The translations under genes and the position numbers were made by a program. Source: Rhodococcus sp. OK302 (lineage in GTDB: Bacteria; Actinomycetota; Actinomycetes; Mycobacteriales; Mycobacteriaceae). From it: a DNA stretch of 64,000 nucleotides. The notes beneath the pieces are model-generated. The model was not told the origin of the DNA. It made no database searches and was given only the letters and a program-made list of their open reading frames with translations. Below, piece by piece: positions 19,816 to 29,750 of the stretch (the stretch's first letter is position 1; the number at the start of each line of letters is the position of its first letter). The stretch lies in NCBI RefSeq assembly GCF_002245895.1, contig NZ_NPJZ01000001.1, forward strand, positions 3,074,501 to 3,138,500. The letters are read 5' to 3'.

Positions 19816-21669
19816 ATGAGCGACAACATCATGGACATCGCTTTCAAGCACGAGTTCGGTGCCGAAGTACGTACTACGGCCGAGGGATTCCAGCGCACTG
19901 CGCGTCTGCATCCGGACAGAGTCGCATTGCGGACTGTGGGGGGCATTCACGAGGTTACCTGGGGTGAGTACGCGCGACGGGTTGAGTCGATTGCCAGTGG
20001 GCTTGCCGCGCTGGGTGTTCGGCGCGGCGATACCGTCGGCCTCATGCTGACCAACCGCCCGGAGTTTCATCTTGTCGACACCGCGATAGTCCACCTGGGT
20101 GCGGTTCCGTTCTCGGTGTACAACACCAGTGCGCCACATCAAATCGAGTATCTGTTCACCAGTTCCGGAACCAAAGTGGTTGTGACCGAGCAGGTGTTCG
20201 TACCGCTGATCAAAGCGTCGCGCGTGCCGCTCGAACATGTCATCACCGTGGACGGCCCGGCGCCGGGAGCTGTGGAGTTGGACGAGGTCGAGGCGAACCC
20301 GGCCGAAGACTTCGATTTCGAGGCGTCGTGGCGCGCAGTCGAACCCGATGATTTGGCCACTATCATCTACACCTCAGGCACCACTGGCCCGCCCAAAGGC
20401 GTGGAGATCATGCACCGCAACATTATTGCGGCCGCTGTGTCAGTGTCCGAGGCTTTCGATTCCTTGGGTGAGTTCTCGTTCGGATTCGACGACCGTGTCG
20501 TCTCGTATCTACCGGCCGCGCACATCGGCGACCGCGTATCGGCGCACGGAGTCAACCAGCTTGGCGGCCTACAGGTCACTACGGTGGCAGACCCGCGAGA
20601 ACTCGTCTCGGCGCTTTGCGATGCGCGGCCCACCGTGTTCGTCGGTGTGCCGAGGGTCTGGATGAAGATCAAGGCCGGAATCGAGGCGAAACTGGCGGCG
20701 GAAACCAATCCGGTCAAGTCGAAACTGGGGGCGTGGTCCTTCGCTGTGGCTGCACGAGCGGCGAAAGCGGATCTCGTCGGACTACCGCGGGGGAGAGTGT
20801 TGCAAGTGCAATACCGGATTGCCGACGCCTTGGTGCTCTCGAAGGTGCGCGCGGCGTTAGGGCTCGATCAGATCAGGCTGGCGATCTCGGGTGCGGCATC
20901 CATTTCGATCGACGTCATCGAATACTTTGTGGGCCTGGGGATCCCGTTGATCCAGGCCTGGGGACAGTCGGAAACCACCGGCATGGCCACGACGACAACG
21001 GCCGACAATCCGAAGTTCGGGACGGTCGGCAAACCCATTGCCGGTGTGGAGGTCGCACTCGCTGATGACGGTGAGGTGCTGGTTCGGGGACCTGTTGTCA
21101 TGCGCGGGTACCGCAATCAACATGAAAAGACCGCCGAGACAATAGATCCGCAGGGCTGGCTGGCGACCGGCGATATTGGGACGTTCGACGGCGACGGCAA
21201 CCTGTCCATCGTCGACCGCAAGAAAGAACTCATCATCAACGAGTCCGGCAAGAACATGTCACCGACCAACATCGAGAACGCGATGACGGTGTCCTCGTCG
21301 TTGATCGGTCAGGCAGTTGCCATTGGCGACAACAAGCCGTACGTCACCGCGCTCGCGGCGCTGGACCCCGATGTCGCGGCACTGCGGGCTACATCTTTAG
21401 GCGTGCCGGGGGCGCAGCTTGCGGACTTGGCAGCCAACCCTGAGATCGTCGAAGAGGTGAGACTGGCAGTCAAGGCCGGCAACGCGAAACTGTCCCGCGT
21501 CGAGCAGGTCAAGCGGTTCGCCATCGTATCGTCCGCGTGGGAGCCAGGTGGAGACGAACTGACGCCGACCTTGAAGCTGCGACGCAAGCCGATCGCGAGC
21601 AAGTACGCGGACACCATCGTCGATCTGTACGCAGACCAAGCAGTTGCGGGTGTGATCGAGGTGGGTTGA
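19816..21669 (+). CDS. Long-chain fatty-acid-CoA ligase (FadD15-like)
   Basis: A 617-residue AMP-forming acyl-CoA synthetase. The ATP-binding motif YTSGTTGPPKG is at 185-195; the later WGQSETTG loop, the GWLATGD motif, and the DRKKELIINESGKNMSP hinge are all present. It activates fatty acids to acyl-CoA through an acyl-adenylate in the cytoplasm or at the inner membrane face. The gene lies 17 bases behind the aldehyde dehydrogenase and probably shares its transcript. Chain length cannot be read from sequence; the size and hinge resemble FadD15/FAA-type enzymes for long chains. Confidence 0.9.
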   Translation: MSDNIMDIAFKHEFGAEVRTTAEGFQRTARLHPDRVALRTVGGIHEVTWGEYARRVESIASGLAALGVRRGDTVGLMLTNRPEFHLVDTAIVHLGAVPFSVYNTSAPHQIEYLFTSSGTKVVVTEQVFVPLIKASRVPLEHVITVDGPAPGAVELDEVEANPAEDFDFEASWRAVEPDDLATIIYTSGTTGPPKGVEIMHRNIIAAAVSVSEAFDSLGEFSFGFDDRVVSYLPAAHIGDRVSAHGVNQLGGLQVTTVADPRELVSALCDARPTVFVGVPRVWMKIKAGIEAKLAAETNPVKSKLGAWSFAVAARAAKADLVGLPRGRVLQVQYRIADALVLSKVRAALGLDQIRLAISGAASISIDVIEYFVGLGIPLIQAWGQSETTGMATTTTADNPKFGTVGKPIAGVEVALADDGEVLVRGPVVMRGYRNQHEKTAETIDPQGWLATGDIGTFDGDGNLSIVDRKKELIINESGKNMSPTNIENAMTVSSSLIGQAVAIGDNKPYVTALAALDPDVAALRATSLGVPGAQLADLAANPEIVEEVRLAVKAGNAKLSRVEQVKRFAIVSSAWEPGGDELTPTLKLRRKPIASKYADTIVDLYADQAVAGVIEVG

Positions 21670-21712
21670 CCAATCGAGCTGTGTGATCGCATTGACACCG
21701 GCAGGGGCAACA

Positions 21713-24367
21713 ATGAAATTCATGGCAGGTGACTGGCCACTAGTCGGGCGTGACGAAGAATTGCGCATGATCGGCGCGTCACTGACGAGCCTCGACGATT
21801 GCGGTGGAGTCGTGATCGCCGGCCCTGCCGGTGTCGGAAAGAGCAGGCTCGCCAAAGAAGCCATCGCTGGCATTCACTCGGATGGATGCGTGTCACGATG
21901 GGCCGGGGCAACCGAATCGGCGCGAACATTGCCTCTCGGAGCGTTCGCAGAATGGGCTGGGGACATCTCCGAAGATTCAATGTTCATTGTCCGTAGCGTC
22001 ATCAGTCGACTCACCGCCGCCGCGCCCGGAGTGCAGGTTGTGATCGGTATCGACGACGCGCACCTCCTCGATGATCTGTCAGCTTTTGTGGTGCTCCAGT
22101 TGGTCCAACGACGACTTGCACAGGTGGTGGTGACGATTCGTACCGGCGAGCCCGCCCCGGACGCGATCACAGCCCTGTGGAAAGAGTCGCACTTGCAACG
22201 CGTGGAGTTGGCGCCGCTGTCGCGGATCCAATCAGAAAAGCTGCTTCAAGTGGTGCTCGGCGGACGCGTCGAGCGTGACCTGAGCGACCGCATGTGGACG
22301 CTGACCCGCGGAAATGTCCTGTACCTACGTCATCTGCTCGACAGGGAACTGGCGGACGGTCGGATTCTCCAACACTCCGGGGCGTGGAGGTGGGTCGGTC
22401 ACCCGGTGATATCGGACAGCCTTGCAGAATTGATCGAACAGCAGATCGGCAGACTGCCCACGCCGGTTGGTGAGGTCGTGGACATAGTGTCGCTCTCCGA
22501 ACCCATTTCGGCGTCGACGCTCGCGCGGATCTCGGAAAGAGGGGCTGCGGAGGAAGCGGAGAATCGTGGGCTCATTGCCGTTCGTGAGAGCGAAGTCGGG
22601 CTCAGTGCTCGACTGGCCCATCCCTTGTACGGTGAGGTGCGTCATGCCCAATGTCGACCGTTGAGACTGCGGCGACTGAGTGGGAAGATCGCGACCGCCT
22701 TGAGTGAGACACCCGAAGTCGATTCACGGGATACCGTTCAGCGTGCAGTCTTGTGGTTGAATTCCGATTTACCCGCGAATTCCGACTTGTTCAGCCGTGC
22801 GGCGTTCGCCGCGATGTCGCTGACGGATTTTCCTCTTGCCGAGAGGTTTGCCCACGAAAGTATCTGTGCCGGTGCAGGTATCGAGCTGAGAATGATCCGA
22901 GCCCACGCATTGGCTGTACTCAATCGAGCCGACGAAGCCGAAGTGGTTCTCTCCTACGTACCGTCCGACTCTGCGTTGCCGAACTCGGATCGTGTCCAGT
23001 TGGTGACACTTCGTGCGATAGTTCTGCTCTATCCACTGGCAAGGCCCCAAGGATCTGCTGAGGTTCTCGCGGCGGCGCTGCGTGAACTCGAACCGGCTGC
23101 AGCGCAACATCTTCTTCCGATCCAGTGCCTTCAACTAGCCATGGCGGCCAAGCCGGATGAGGCGATTGTCGTGATGGAATCTGTCGACAACTCCAGCCTT
23201 CCGGCTTTTCCCTCGATGATGGCCGCGTGGGGTTTGGTCATCGCATTCGGTGACTGCGGTGGGATGTCGGAAGCGCGACGAATCGCTGAAGACGGCTATC
23301 GGCTTGCCGCAAATGCTCCCGAAATTACTTACCAGACAATCGCTCTCGCAGAATTTCACGTTGTGGCGCTCCTCTTGGCCGGGAACGTGACGGAGGCGAT
23401 GGGTGTGGCTGATCGCACCTATCGGGAGTGTAATGACATGCCAGGTCGGATGCACTCGATGAGCGTTGCTATCAGGGGGTTGGCAACGCTGGGGATGGGG
23501 CACGCAGAGCGAGCATGTGAGCGTCTACTCGAAGGTACCGACGGATACGAGGAAGCAGATTCAACCGGCTATTGGTACCGGTACTCTCTCAGCCTGATTC
23601 AGGCCTTCGCCATGAGTGGTGACGGCCCAGCCGCAGCACAACTGCTCGATGCCGCGAATGCACGTCGCCATCCGTCATTCGAATATCTACGATCCGAACA
23701 CCAACTCGCTGCAGCCTGGGTGGCGGCGGCAGGCGGGGAAGTATCGACGGCGATCAAGCTGGCGCGAGCGGCGGGGGAGTTCGCGGCGCAGCACGGGCAG
23801 TTGCAACGTGAGGTGGTGTGCCTTGACACCGCAACGCGATTCGGGGACTGGACCACTGCGGGCCGTTTGCAGGCGCTGGCGGAGCAAGTTGACGGGCCGC
23901 GTGCGTGCGCGGCTGCACGGCATGCCGCCGCGTTGGATGCCGATGACCCGGAGGGACTTCAAGACGCGGCCTCTCAGTTCGAGGAAATGGGTGATCTGCT
24001 GGCCGTCGTCGACGCTACGGCTCATGCTGCCACCGCTTACCGACATCGAGGCCGAAATGGGTCTGCTCTCACGGCGGCTGCTCGTGCGCAGTGCCTTGCA
24101 GATGCCTGTGGTGCCTCGACCCCGGCGTTGCGTGAGGCGCTTCAACCGTCACCGCTCACTCCTCGGCAACGTGAGATCGTTACCCTTGCTGCGCAGGGGA
24201 TGTCGAACAAGGGCATCGCCGATCGGCTGACCGTTTCCGTTCGAACGGTTGAAGGTCACCTCTATCGTGCCTCCCTCAAGACCGGCACCACCGGCCGAGA
24301 TGACCTGGGGGCCAAGCTCTCTGGGAAGGCAGATCAGCGCGGCGGACGTACCGTCGATTTGGAATAA
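21713..24367 (+). CDS. Large LuxR-type (LAL) transcriptional regulator with AAA ATPase domain
   Basis: An 884-residue protein of the LAL/MalT-like kind: Walker A GPAGVGKS at 37-44, Walker B-like VVIGIDDAH around 112-120, a long helical middle (about 350-800, TPR-like) and a LuxR helix-turn-helix at about 815-866 (LTPRQREIVTLAAQGMSNKGIADRL in part). Such regulators bind ATP and an inducer to switch on nearby pathways. I start it at ATG 21713, which has AGGGG seven bases ahead; ATG 21722 is also possible. It follows the aldehyde dehydrogenase and acyl-CoA ligase genes and may control them. Its 3' end overlaps the convergent flavoprotein gene by 34 bases. Confidence 0.88.
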   Translation: MKFMAGDWPLVGRDEELRMIGASLTSLDDCGGVVIAGPAGVGKSRLAKEAIAGIHSDGCVSRWAGATESARTLPLGAFAEWAGDISEDSMFIVRSVISRLTAAAPGVQVVIGIDDAHLLDDLSAFVVLQLVQRRLAQVVVTIRTGEPAPDAITALWKESHLQRVELAPLSRIQSEKLLQVVLGGRVERDLSDRMWTLTRGNVLYLRHLLDRELADGRILQHSGAWRWVGHPVISDSLAELIEQQIGRLPTPVGEVVDIVSLSEPISASTLARISERGAAEEAENRGLIAVRESEVGLSARLAHPLYGEVRHAQCRPLRLRRLSGKIATALSETPEVDSRDTVQRAVLWLNSDLPANSDLFSRAAFAAMSLTDFPLAERFAHESICAGAGIELRMIRAHALAVLNRADEAEVVLSYVPSDSALPNSDRVQLVTLRAIVLLYPLARPQGSAEVLAAALRELEPAAAQHLLPIQCLQLAMAAKPDEAIVVMESVDNSSLPAFPSMMAAWGLVIAFGDCGGMSEARRIAEDGYRLAANAPEITYQTIALAEFHVVALLLAGNVTEAMGVADRTYRECNDMPGRMHSMSVAIRGLATLGMGHAERACERLLEGTDGYEEADSTGYWYRYSLSLIQAFAMSGDGPAAAQLLDAANARRHPSFEYLRSEHQLAAAWVAAAGGEVSTAIKLARAAGEFAAQHGQLQREVVCLDTATRFGDWTTAGRLQALAEQVDGPRACAAARHAAALDADDPEGLQDAASQFEEMGDLLAVVDATAHAATAYRHRGRNGSALTAAARAQCLADACGASTPALREALQPSPLTPRQREIVTLAAQGMSNKGIADRLTVSVRTVEGHLYRASLKTGTTGRDDLGAKLSGKADQRGGRTVDLE

Positions 24368-25731
24368 TCCGTTTCCGGAGCGTGCAGGTTTCCCCGATGC
24401 CGGTTGGCCCACAGCACTCGTGCCAGGGTCGGCGGGCTCATGAGAGAATTCGGGTGGGCGAGGAGATTGGTGACGCGCCAGAACGCGGTTCCGACCCGGG
24501 GATCTGTTGCGGCAGCGCGGTGTACGCGGGCGACATAGGCATTCGTCATCCGAATTTTGGCTGTTCGCTTGCCTTCGATGAACGGCATACGCAGGTCCGT
24601 GTTGCAGGCCATCTCCCAGGCTTCGTCGAGAAGCGGTCTGGAATTCCGCAAGAACCTGGCGGTGACACGGTGGTTGTCTCTGACGTGGTGGCTCTCTCGC
24701 TGGAGGCACCTACGCAAGATGAGCGCCTCGAGTGCTGCGACGGTCATACCCTGCCCGTAGACGGGGTTGAAGCAGCACATAGTGTCGCCGAACGGAATGT
24801 AGCCGTCGGGCAGTGGAGCGCTTTCGAAATGGCGACGCACGGTACTGGGAACCCGGTATCGAACGCCCTCGTCGAGCGGATGCGCGTGAGAAAGCAACTC
24901 CCCGAACTCGGGTGCCGGAAGTGATCTGGCGTAGTCGACGAAACCTTCGGCGTCCAATGGCGGTTCGTCGTCGGCATATCCGGCGAGAGTGACTACCCAG
25001 TCGTCATTTTCCTGGGCCACCACCAATCCGCCACGGGGAAGCTCCGGGGTGCCCATCACCCCTACCCCCAGGTCGCCGTCCAGATGGGATGCTTCACGCC
25101 GATAGCGTCGCGTGCCGTAGGCGAGGTGGATCGGAAGTTTCTCCTCTCGCGGCCGGTTGAAGCCGAGCGATTCGAGCCATCCTTGGCTCTCGGAGCTGCG
25201 CCCGGAGGCATCGATGACCAGGTCGCAAGCGATGACGGTATCTGCGATGTTCTTCGACGGGACGCTTACAGCGAGTCCGGTAACCCGGCGGTGTTGCGGG
25301 TCGGTCGTGATCCGGCGGGCGGTACACCGGTCGATGATCTCCACATTGGGGAGCGCTTGCACCAGGTTGCGCAGGTACCACTCGACGAGTGGCCGGCTCA
25401 CCATGAGCACCGGGATTCCAGATACACCTTTGGCCAACCGATGGCCATCGGCGACCCAGCGGAAGTCAGCCTGTATGTCTCCGTTGGGGGCACCGCAGCC
25501 GAGAAGATCCTCGGTGAGGCCGGGGAACAGTTCCTCCATTGCATTCCTGCCCCGCGTGGTCAAGACGTGCACGTGACGCGCTTGCGGCACGCAACGGCGT
25601 GCCACGGGGGTGTCCGGTAGTGCGTCTCGTTCAACGACGGTCACGTCGTCGAAGAACTCGCTCAGCACCCGGGCGGCCAAGAGTCCGCCCATTCCTGCCC
25701 CGATCACGACTGCATATGAGGTTGTTGTCAT
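24334..25731 (-). CDS. FAD-dependent monooxygenase/oxidoreductase
   Basis: A protein of about 465 residues with an N-terminal Rossmann FAD site GAGMGGLLAARVL, followed by a Glu-Arg (VVERD) that binds the ribose, and the second FAD motif GDTMCCFNPVYGQGM, as in PHBH-like hydroxylases and polyketide epoxidases. It likely adds oxygen to, or dehydrogenates, a hydrophobic substrate; the substrate is unknown. The start is ATG 25731 or ATG 25740; further upstream starts are less likely. It runs tail-to-tail into the LuxR gene with overlapping 3' ends, and is oriented with glgX. Confidence 0.82.
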   Translation of the reverse strand: MTTTSYAVVIGAGMGGLLAARVLSEFFDDVTVVERDALPDTPVARRCVPQARHVHVLTTRGRNAMEELFPGLTEDLLGCGAPNGDIQADFRWVADGHRLAKGVSGIPVLMVSRPLVEWYLRNLVQALPNVEIIDRCTARRITTDPQHRRVTGLAVSVPSKNIADTVIACDLVIDASGRSSESQGWLESLGFNRPREEKLPIHLAYGTRRYRREASHLDGDLGVGVMGTPELPRGGLVVAQENDDWVVTLAGYADDEPPLDAEGFVDYARSLPAPEFGELLSHAHPLDEGVRYRVPSTVRRHFESAPLPDGYIPFGDTMCCFNPVYGQGMTVAALEALILRRCLQRESHHVRDNHRVTARFLRNSRPLLDEAWEMACNTDLRMPFIEGKRTAKIRMTNAYVARVHRAAATDPRVGTAFWRVTNLLAHPNSLMSPPTLARVLWANRHRGNLHAPETDYSKSTVRPPR

Positions 25732-25862
25732 GTCAACCATCTGCTTTCGATCTGTGTTCATATCAGGGGATAGGTCCCAGATCTCATCGTCCAACCGATA
25801 CATCGGGTGGATGCGAGTAGTCGACTACCTCATTTTCGCAGACTTCAGTGACTAGCCTCGTG

Positions 25863-27982
25863 CTAGCCGTGCTCCGCGCGCAATGCCAACACTGTCGGGC
25901 CGGTGAGTGACAGCGTGGCACCGGCAGGGAGTGGATTTGTCGATTCCGGTTCCCCGTGGCACTGGATGAATCGAAGACGGGAGATAGCGAACCGTCGAAC
26001 GATTCCGGGGTACCGACGGTGATCTGAATCGGCCCGCCGGAATGCAGGATCAGTAGCCAACTACTATCGCCCAGTGGTCGTCCTGCCGCCGTGTGGGAGC
26101 GGACATCGGCTCCGTCTATCCAGGCCTGCACTGTGCGGTTGCGCTCGTCGTACCAAGCGGCATCGTCGAATTCGGTGCCGGAAGCGTCGAACCACACCAG
26201 GTCGGGATGGTCGGTTCGACGCCGGCCTTCGAAGAATTCGGGTTGCCGCAGGGCTGGGGCAGATCGGCGCAGAGCCAGGGCGCGGGCGACAAACGCGATC
26301 AATGTCGGATCGGCGCCGGCCCAGTTCAGTGGCCAGGACTGTGCCGAGGTAGCAAGGGCGGGAACACAATACGCATTGTTGTTGCCGCCGAGGCTGTGCC
26401 CGAACTCGTCGCCGGCTGTGAGCATTGGGGTTCCGGTGGAGAGAATCAATGTCGCCAGAAGTGCGCGGACATGTCGACGGCGGGCCTCGATGATCGCGGG
26501 ATCGTCACTGTCGCCTTCGGTTCCGTGGTTGTACGAATCGTTGTGGTTGGCACCGTCCCGGTTGTCCTCACCGTTGGCGTCGTTGTGCTTGTTGTTGTAA
26601 GACACCAGATCGGCTGCGGTGAAGCCGTCGTGGGCGGTGATGAAGTTGATCGACGCCCACGGCCGTCGCCCGTTGCCGGCAAATATGTCCTCCGAGCCGG
26701 CCAGCCGTGACGCGACTTCTCGAACACTGGAACCACCATTCCAAAATGTTCGAATATTGCTGCGGTACTTGTCATTCCACTCGGACCATTGCAAGCCGAA
26801 ATTGCCCACCTGGTAGCCGTCGGCTGTCGCGTCCCACGGTTCGGCGATCAGTTTGCACCGCGTCAGGATCGGGTCGGACGAGATCGCGGACAGTACTGAG
26901 GCGCGAGGATCGAAGGCGCCGCCGCGAGGCCGTCCCAGCGCGCTTGCAAGGTCGAATCGGAAACCGTCGACGCCCATCTCGCCTGCCCAGTAGCGCAGGC
27001 TGTCGGTGATCATCCGAACCGAGATGGCGGAGGAGGCGTCGACAGTATTGCCGCATCCGGTGAGGTCGATATCGTGGCCTTCGTCGCTGAGCAAGTAGTA
27101 GCCGGGTGCGTCCAATCCTCGCCAGCTGACACTGATTCCGCCGACACCCTGCTCGCAGGTGTGGTTGTAGACGACGTCGAGAATGACTTCGATGCCGGCC
27201 CGGTGCAGAGCGTCGACCATGATGCGAAACTCGGGAACCTCATTGCCCGGAGTGGCTGCGTAACCCGGATGGGGCGCAAAGTACGACGCCGTCGAATAGC
27301 CCCAGTGGTTGCGCATTCCACGATCACGCACGCTCTGCTCGGTCAGAAATGCTTGCACGGGAAGCAGTTCCACGGCTGTGACGCCAAGGAGAAGAAGGCG
27401 CTCGATAACAGCCGGGGCGGCGAGTCCGAGATAAGTACCCCGATGCGCAGGCGGGACGTCGGGATGAGTTGCGGTGAAGGCGCCGACGTGAAGTTCGTAG
27501 ATCACCGTCTCCTCCCACGGTGTTTCACGTCGATCTGTCGACGCGACCAGGCCGGCGGTTACTACGGAGAGCGGTACGTGGCCGAGGGAATCAGATGCGG
27601 ACGGTTCGCCGAACGGATCACTTTCGTAGGCCCGCAGTGCGTTGAAGTCGCCGAGTTCACCCTCGATGCGCCGCGCCCAGGGATCGATCAGGAGCTTGTT
27701 CGGATTGAACCGCAAGCCCGCGCGGGGGTTCCACGGCCCGTCGGCACGGATCCCGTAACGCTGCCCGGCTCCGACTCCGCCGATCACACCGTGCCAGATT
27801 CCGTACGTCTGCTGTCGGAGGTCGACGCGCTTCTCGTTTCCGCCGTCGTCGATCAGGCAGATTTGCACCGCGGTGGCATCCGGAGAATGCACGGAAAACT
27901 GGGTTCCACCACCGCCGACTGTGGCTCCCAGCGGGTAGGGCGAGCCGGGGAGCGGGGTGTGAGATTCATCGAGAGGCGACAC
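25863..27982 (-). CDS. glgX: Glycogen debranching enzyme GlgX, frameshifted near the 3' end
   Basis: A GH13 isoamylase-type enzyme that cuts alpha-1,6 branches of glycogen. It has the N-terminal CBM48-like domain (PYPLGATVGGGGTQFSV), the GH13 regions DVVYNHT, GFRFDLASAL, IAEPWD and ITAHDGF. After SSSATG the frame breaks: the normal C-terminus (EPESTNPLPAGATLSL to ALRAEHG, stop at 25863) is one frame over. One base added to the CCCC run at 25952-25955 joins them into a 706-residue protein. Without repair the reading continues to 25784 and lengthens the protein with unrelated sequence. The start is GTG 27982, divergent from the ABC ATPase gene. Confidence 0.9.
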
Positions 27983-28033
27983 GCGAGTAGATCCTGCCGT
28001 GGATGGCTGGAGAATGTGCGGGAAGATGTTCGG

Positions 28034-28855
28034 GTGCCACTACCTGATCCTGATCTGCTCATTGATTTCGACGACGTCCTCATCCGCCGCGGCGGGTCCA
28101 CTCTTGTGGGTCCGGTGACCTGGAAGGTGGAGCTCGACGAGCGATGGGTGGTGCTCGGCCCCAACGGTGCGGGCAAGACGTCGCTGCTCCGTATCGCCGC
28201 CGGCGAGGTGTTTCCCACCAGCGGCACCGCGCATCTGCTGGGGGAGGTGCTCGGGCGAGTCGATATCAACGAGCTCAAGCCGCGCATCGGATTGTCGTCG
28301 TCCGCTCTGGCAAGTCGCGTACCCGCCGACGAAAAGGTCAGCGATCTTGTGGTCTCCGCCGGTTACGCAGTGCTGGGTCGGTGGCGTGAAGAGTACGAGG
28401 CCCTGGACACCACGCGCGCCGTCGAGATGCTCGAAAGCCTTGGTGCCGAACACCTCGCGGACCGCACCTACGGAACGCTGTCCGAGGGTGAGCGCAAGCG
28501 AGTGCTCATCGCTCGTGCACTGATGACCGACCCCGAACTGCTGCTGCTCGACGAGCCGGCTGCCGGACTCGACCTGGGCGGACGCGAGGAACTGGTGGCA
28601 CGCCTCACCGAACTCGCTGCCGATCCCGACGCGCCCGCCATCGTCCTGATTACCCACCACGTCGAAGAGATTCCGCCGGGATTCACCCACGCCCTCCTGC
28701 TCAAGGAAGGTGGCGTCGTCGCGCAAGGACTGATCGAGGACGTCATCACGGCTGAGAACCTCAGTAACGCGTTCAGTCAGTTGATCAGTCTGGATTCGGT
28801 GGACGGCCGGTACTTCGCTCGTCGTGCGCGACCGTCGGGTGCACACCGCGCCTGA
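28034..28855 (+). CDS. ABC transporter ATP-binding protein (Rv3041c-like)
   Basis: A 273-residue ATPase with Walker A GPNGAGKTS (about 44-52), the signature LSEGERKR, Walker B LLLLDEPAAGLD and the switch His in ITHHVEEI. No permease is beside it, and it has a single nucleotide-binding domain like YlmA/ModF-type cytoplasmic ATPases. The M. tuberculosis gene Rv3041c, two genes from serB2, has the same place and strand. The GTG at 28034, eight bases after GGGAAG, is chosen; GTG 28016 is an alternative. Its partner and substrate are unknown. Confidence 0.88.
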   Translation: MPLPDPDLLIDFDDVLIRRGGSTLVGPVTWKVELDERWVVLGPNGAGKTSLLRIAAGEVFPTSGTAHLLGEVLGRVDINELKPRIGLSSSALASRVPADEKVSDLVVSAGYAVLGRWREEYEALDTTRAVEMLESLGAEHLADRTYGTLSEGERKRVLIARALMTDPELLLLDEPAAGLDLGGREELVARLTELAADPDAPAIVLITHHVEEIPPGFTHALLLKEGGVVAQGLIEDVITAENLSNAFSQLISLDSVDGRYFARRARPSGAHRA

Positions 28856-28909
28856 GTGAGTGGTACCTGAGATGCGGCGTAGATCACACATCGCGTAAGT
28901 TCCGGAAAC

Positions 28910-29728
28910 ATGGCTAACGAGTTTGAGGACGCAGTCCCTACACCCAAAGATGCATCGACCGTGATTTTGGTGCGCGATGCCGCATCAGGGATCGAAATCT
29001 TCCTGCTTCAGCGGGTGCAAGGGATGGCGTTTGCCGGTGGAATGACCGTGTTCCCCGGCGGCGGTGTCGACAAGTCCGACGCTACGGCTGACGTTCAGTG
29101 GGCCGGCCCGTCGGTGGAGTGGTGGGCTGAGCGATTCAGCACGGACGTCGCCCGCGCCAAGGCGCTTGTCTGCGCCGCCGTGCGTGAGACGTTCGAAGAA
29201 TGCGGTGTCCTGCTGGCCGGACCCAGCGCCGACAGCGTCGTTGCTGATACGTCCGGTTATGCGGCCGCACGGGTTGCGCTGGAAAACCACGAACTCTCGT
29301 TCAGTGATTTCTTGAAGAAAGAAAATCTGGTTCTGCGCACCGACCTGCTCCGGCCTTGGGCGAACTGGATTACTCCGATCGCCGAGACGCGTCGCTACGA
29401 CACCCGCTTCTTCGTGGCTGCTGCGCCGGAAGGTCAGGTGGCTGACGGTGTCACCTCCGAGGCGGCCGCAGTGCGTTGGCAGAGTCCGCAGGACGCGCTG
29501 GAACACTGGCGCGCCGGTGGCAGCATCTTGTTGCCGCCCACCTGGACTCAGCTGACGGAGCTGTCGAAATACGGGTCGGTCGCCGAAATTTTGGCAGCTG
29601 AACCCGAGATTCCGATCATCTTGCCGACGCTGATTCGGGACGAGACTACGTTCCGGATCGATTTCCCCAATATGGATGGCTACTACGCCGACGGACCGCA
29701 CCCGTGGGCACCCAAGCCCGCCGAATAG
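28910..29728 (+). CDS. Nudix hydrolase family protein (Rv3040c-like)
   Basis: A 272-residue protein with a divergent Nudix domain: TVFPGGGVD, then AAVRETFEECGVLL as the REUxEExGU part, and a C-terminal helical extension. This layout matches the NUDT8/NUDT19-like group, which includes acyl-CoA diphosphatases. With an enoyl-CoA hydratase gene following 22 bases later, a CoA-linked substrate is a fair guess but not shown. Start ATG at 28910. It follows the M. tuberculosis order Rv3041c-Rv3040c-Rv3039c. Confidence 0.87.
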   Translation: MANEFEDAVPTPKDASTVILVRDAASGIEIFLLQRVQGMAFAGGMTVFPGGGVDKSDATADVQWAGPSVEWWAERFSTDVARAKALVCAAVRETFEECGVLLAGPSADSVVADTSGYAAARVALENHELSFSDFLKKENLVLRTDLLRPWANWITPIAETRRYDTRFFVAAAPEGQVADGVTSEAAAVRWQSPQDALEHWRAGGSILLPPTWTQLTELSKYGSVAEILAAEPEIPIILPTLIRDETTFRIDFPNMDGYYADGPHPWAPKPAE

Positions 29729-29750
29729 CCACCCAAGTAGCCTCTCGATC

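Noticed and set aside
27074..28033. Long N-terminal extension of the ABC ATPase frame
   Set aside because: It runs antisense to glgX and has no similarity to ABC proteins. The domain begins at 28034.
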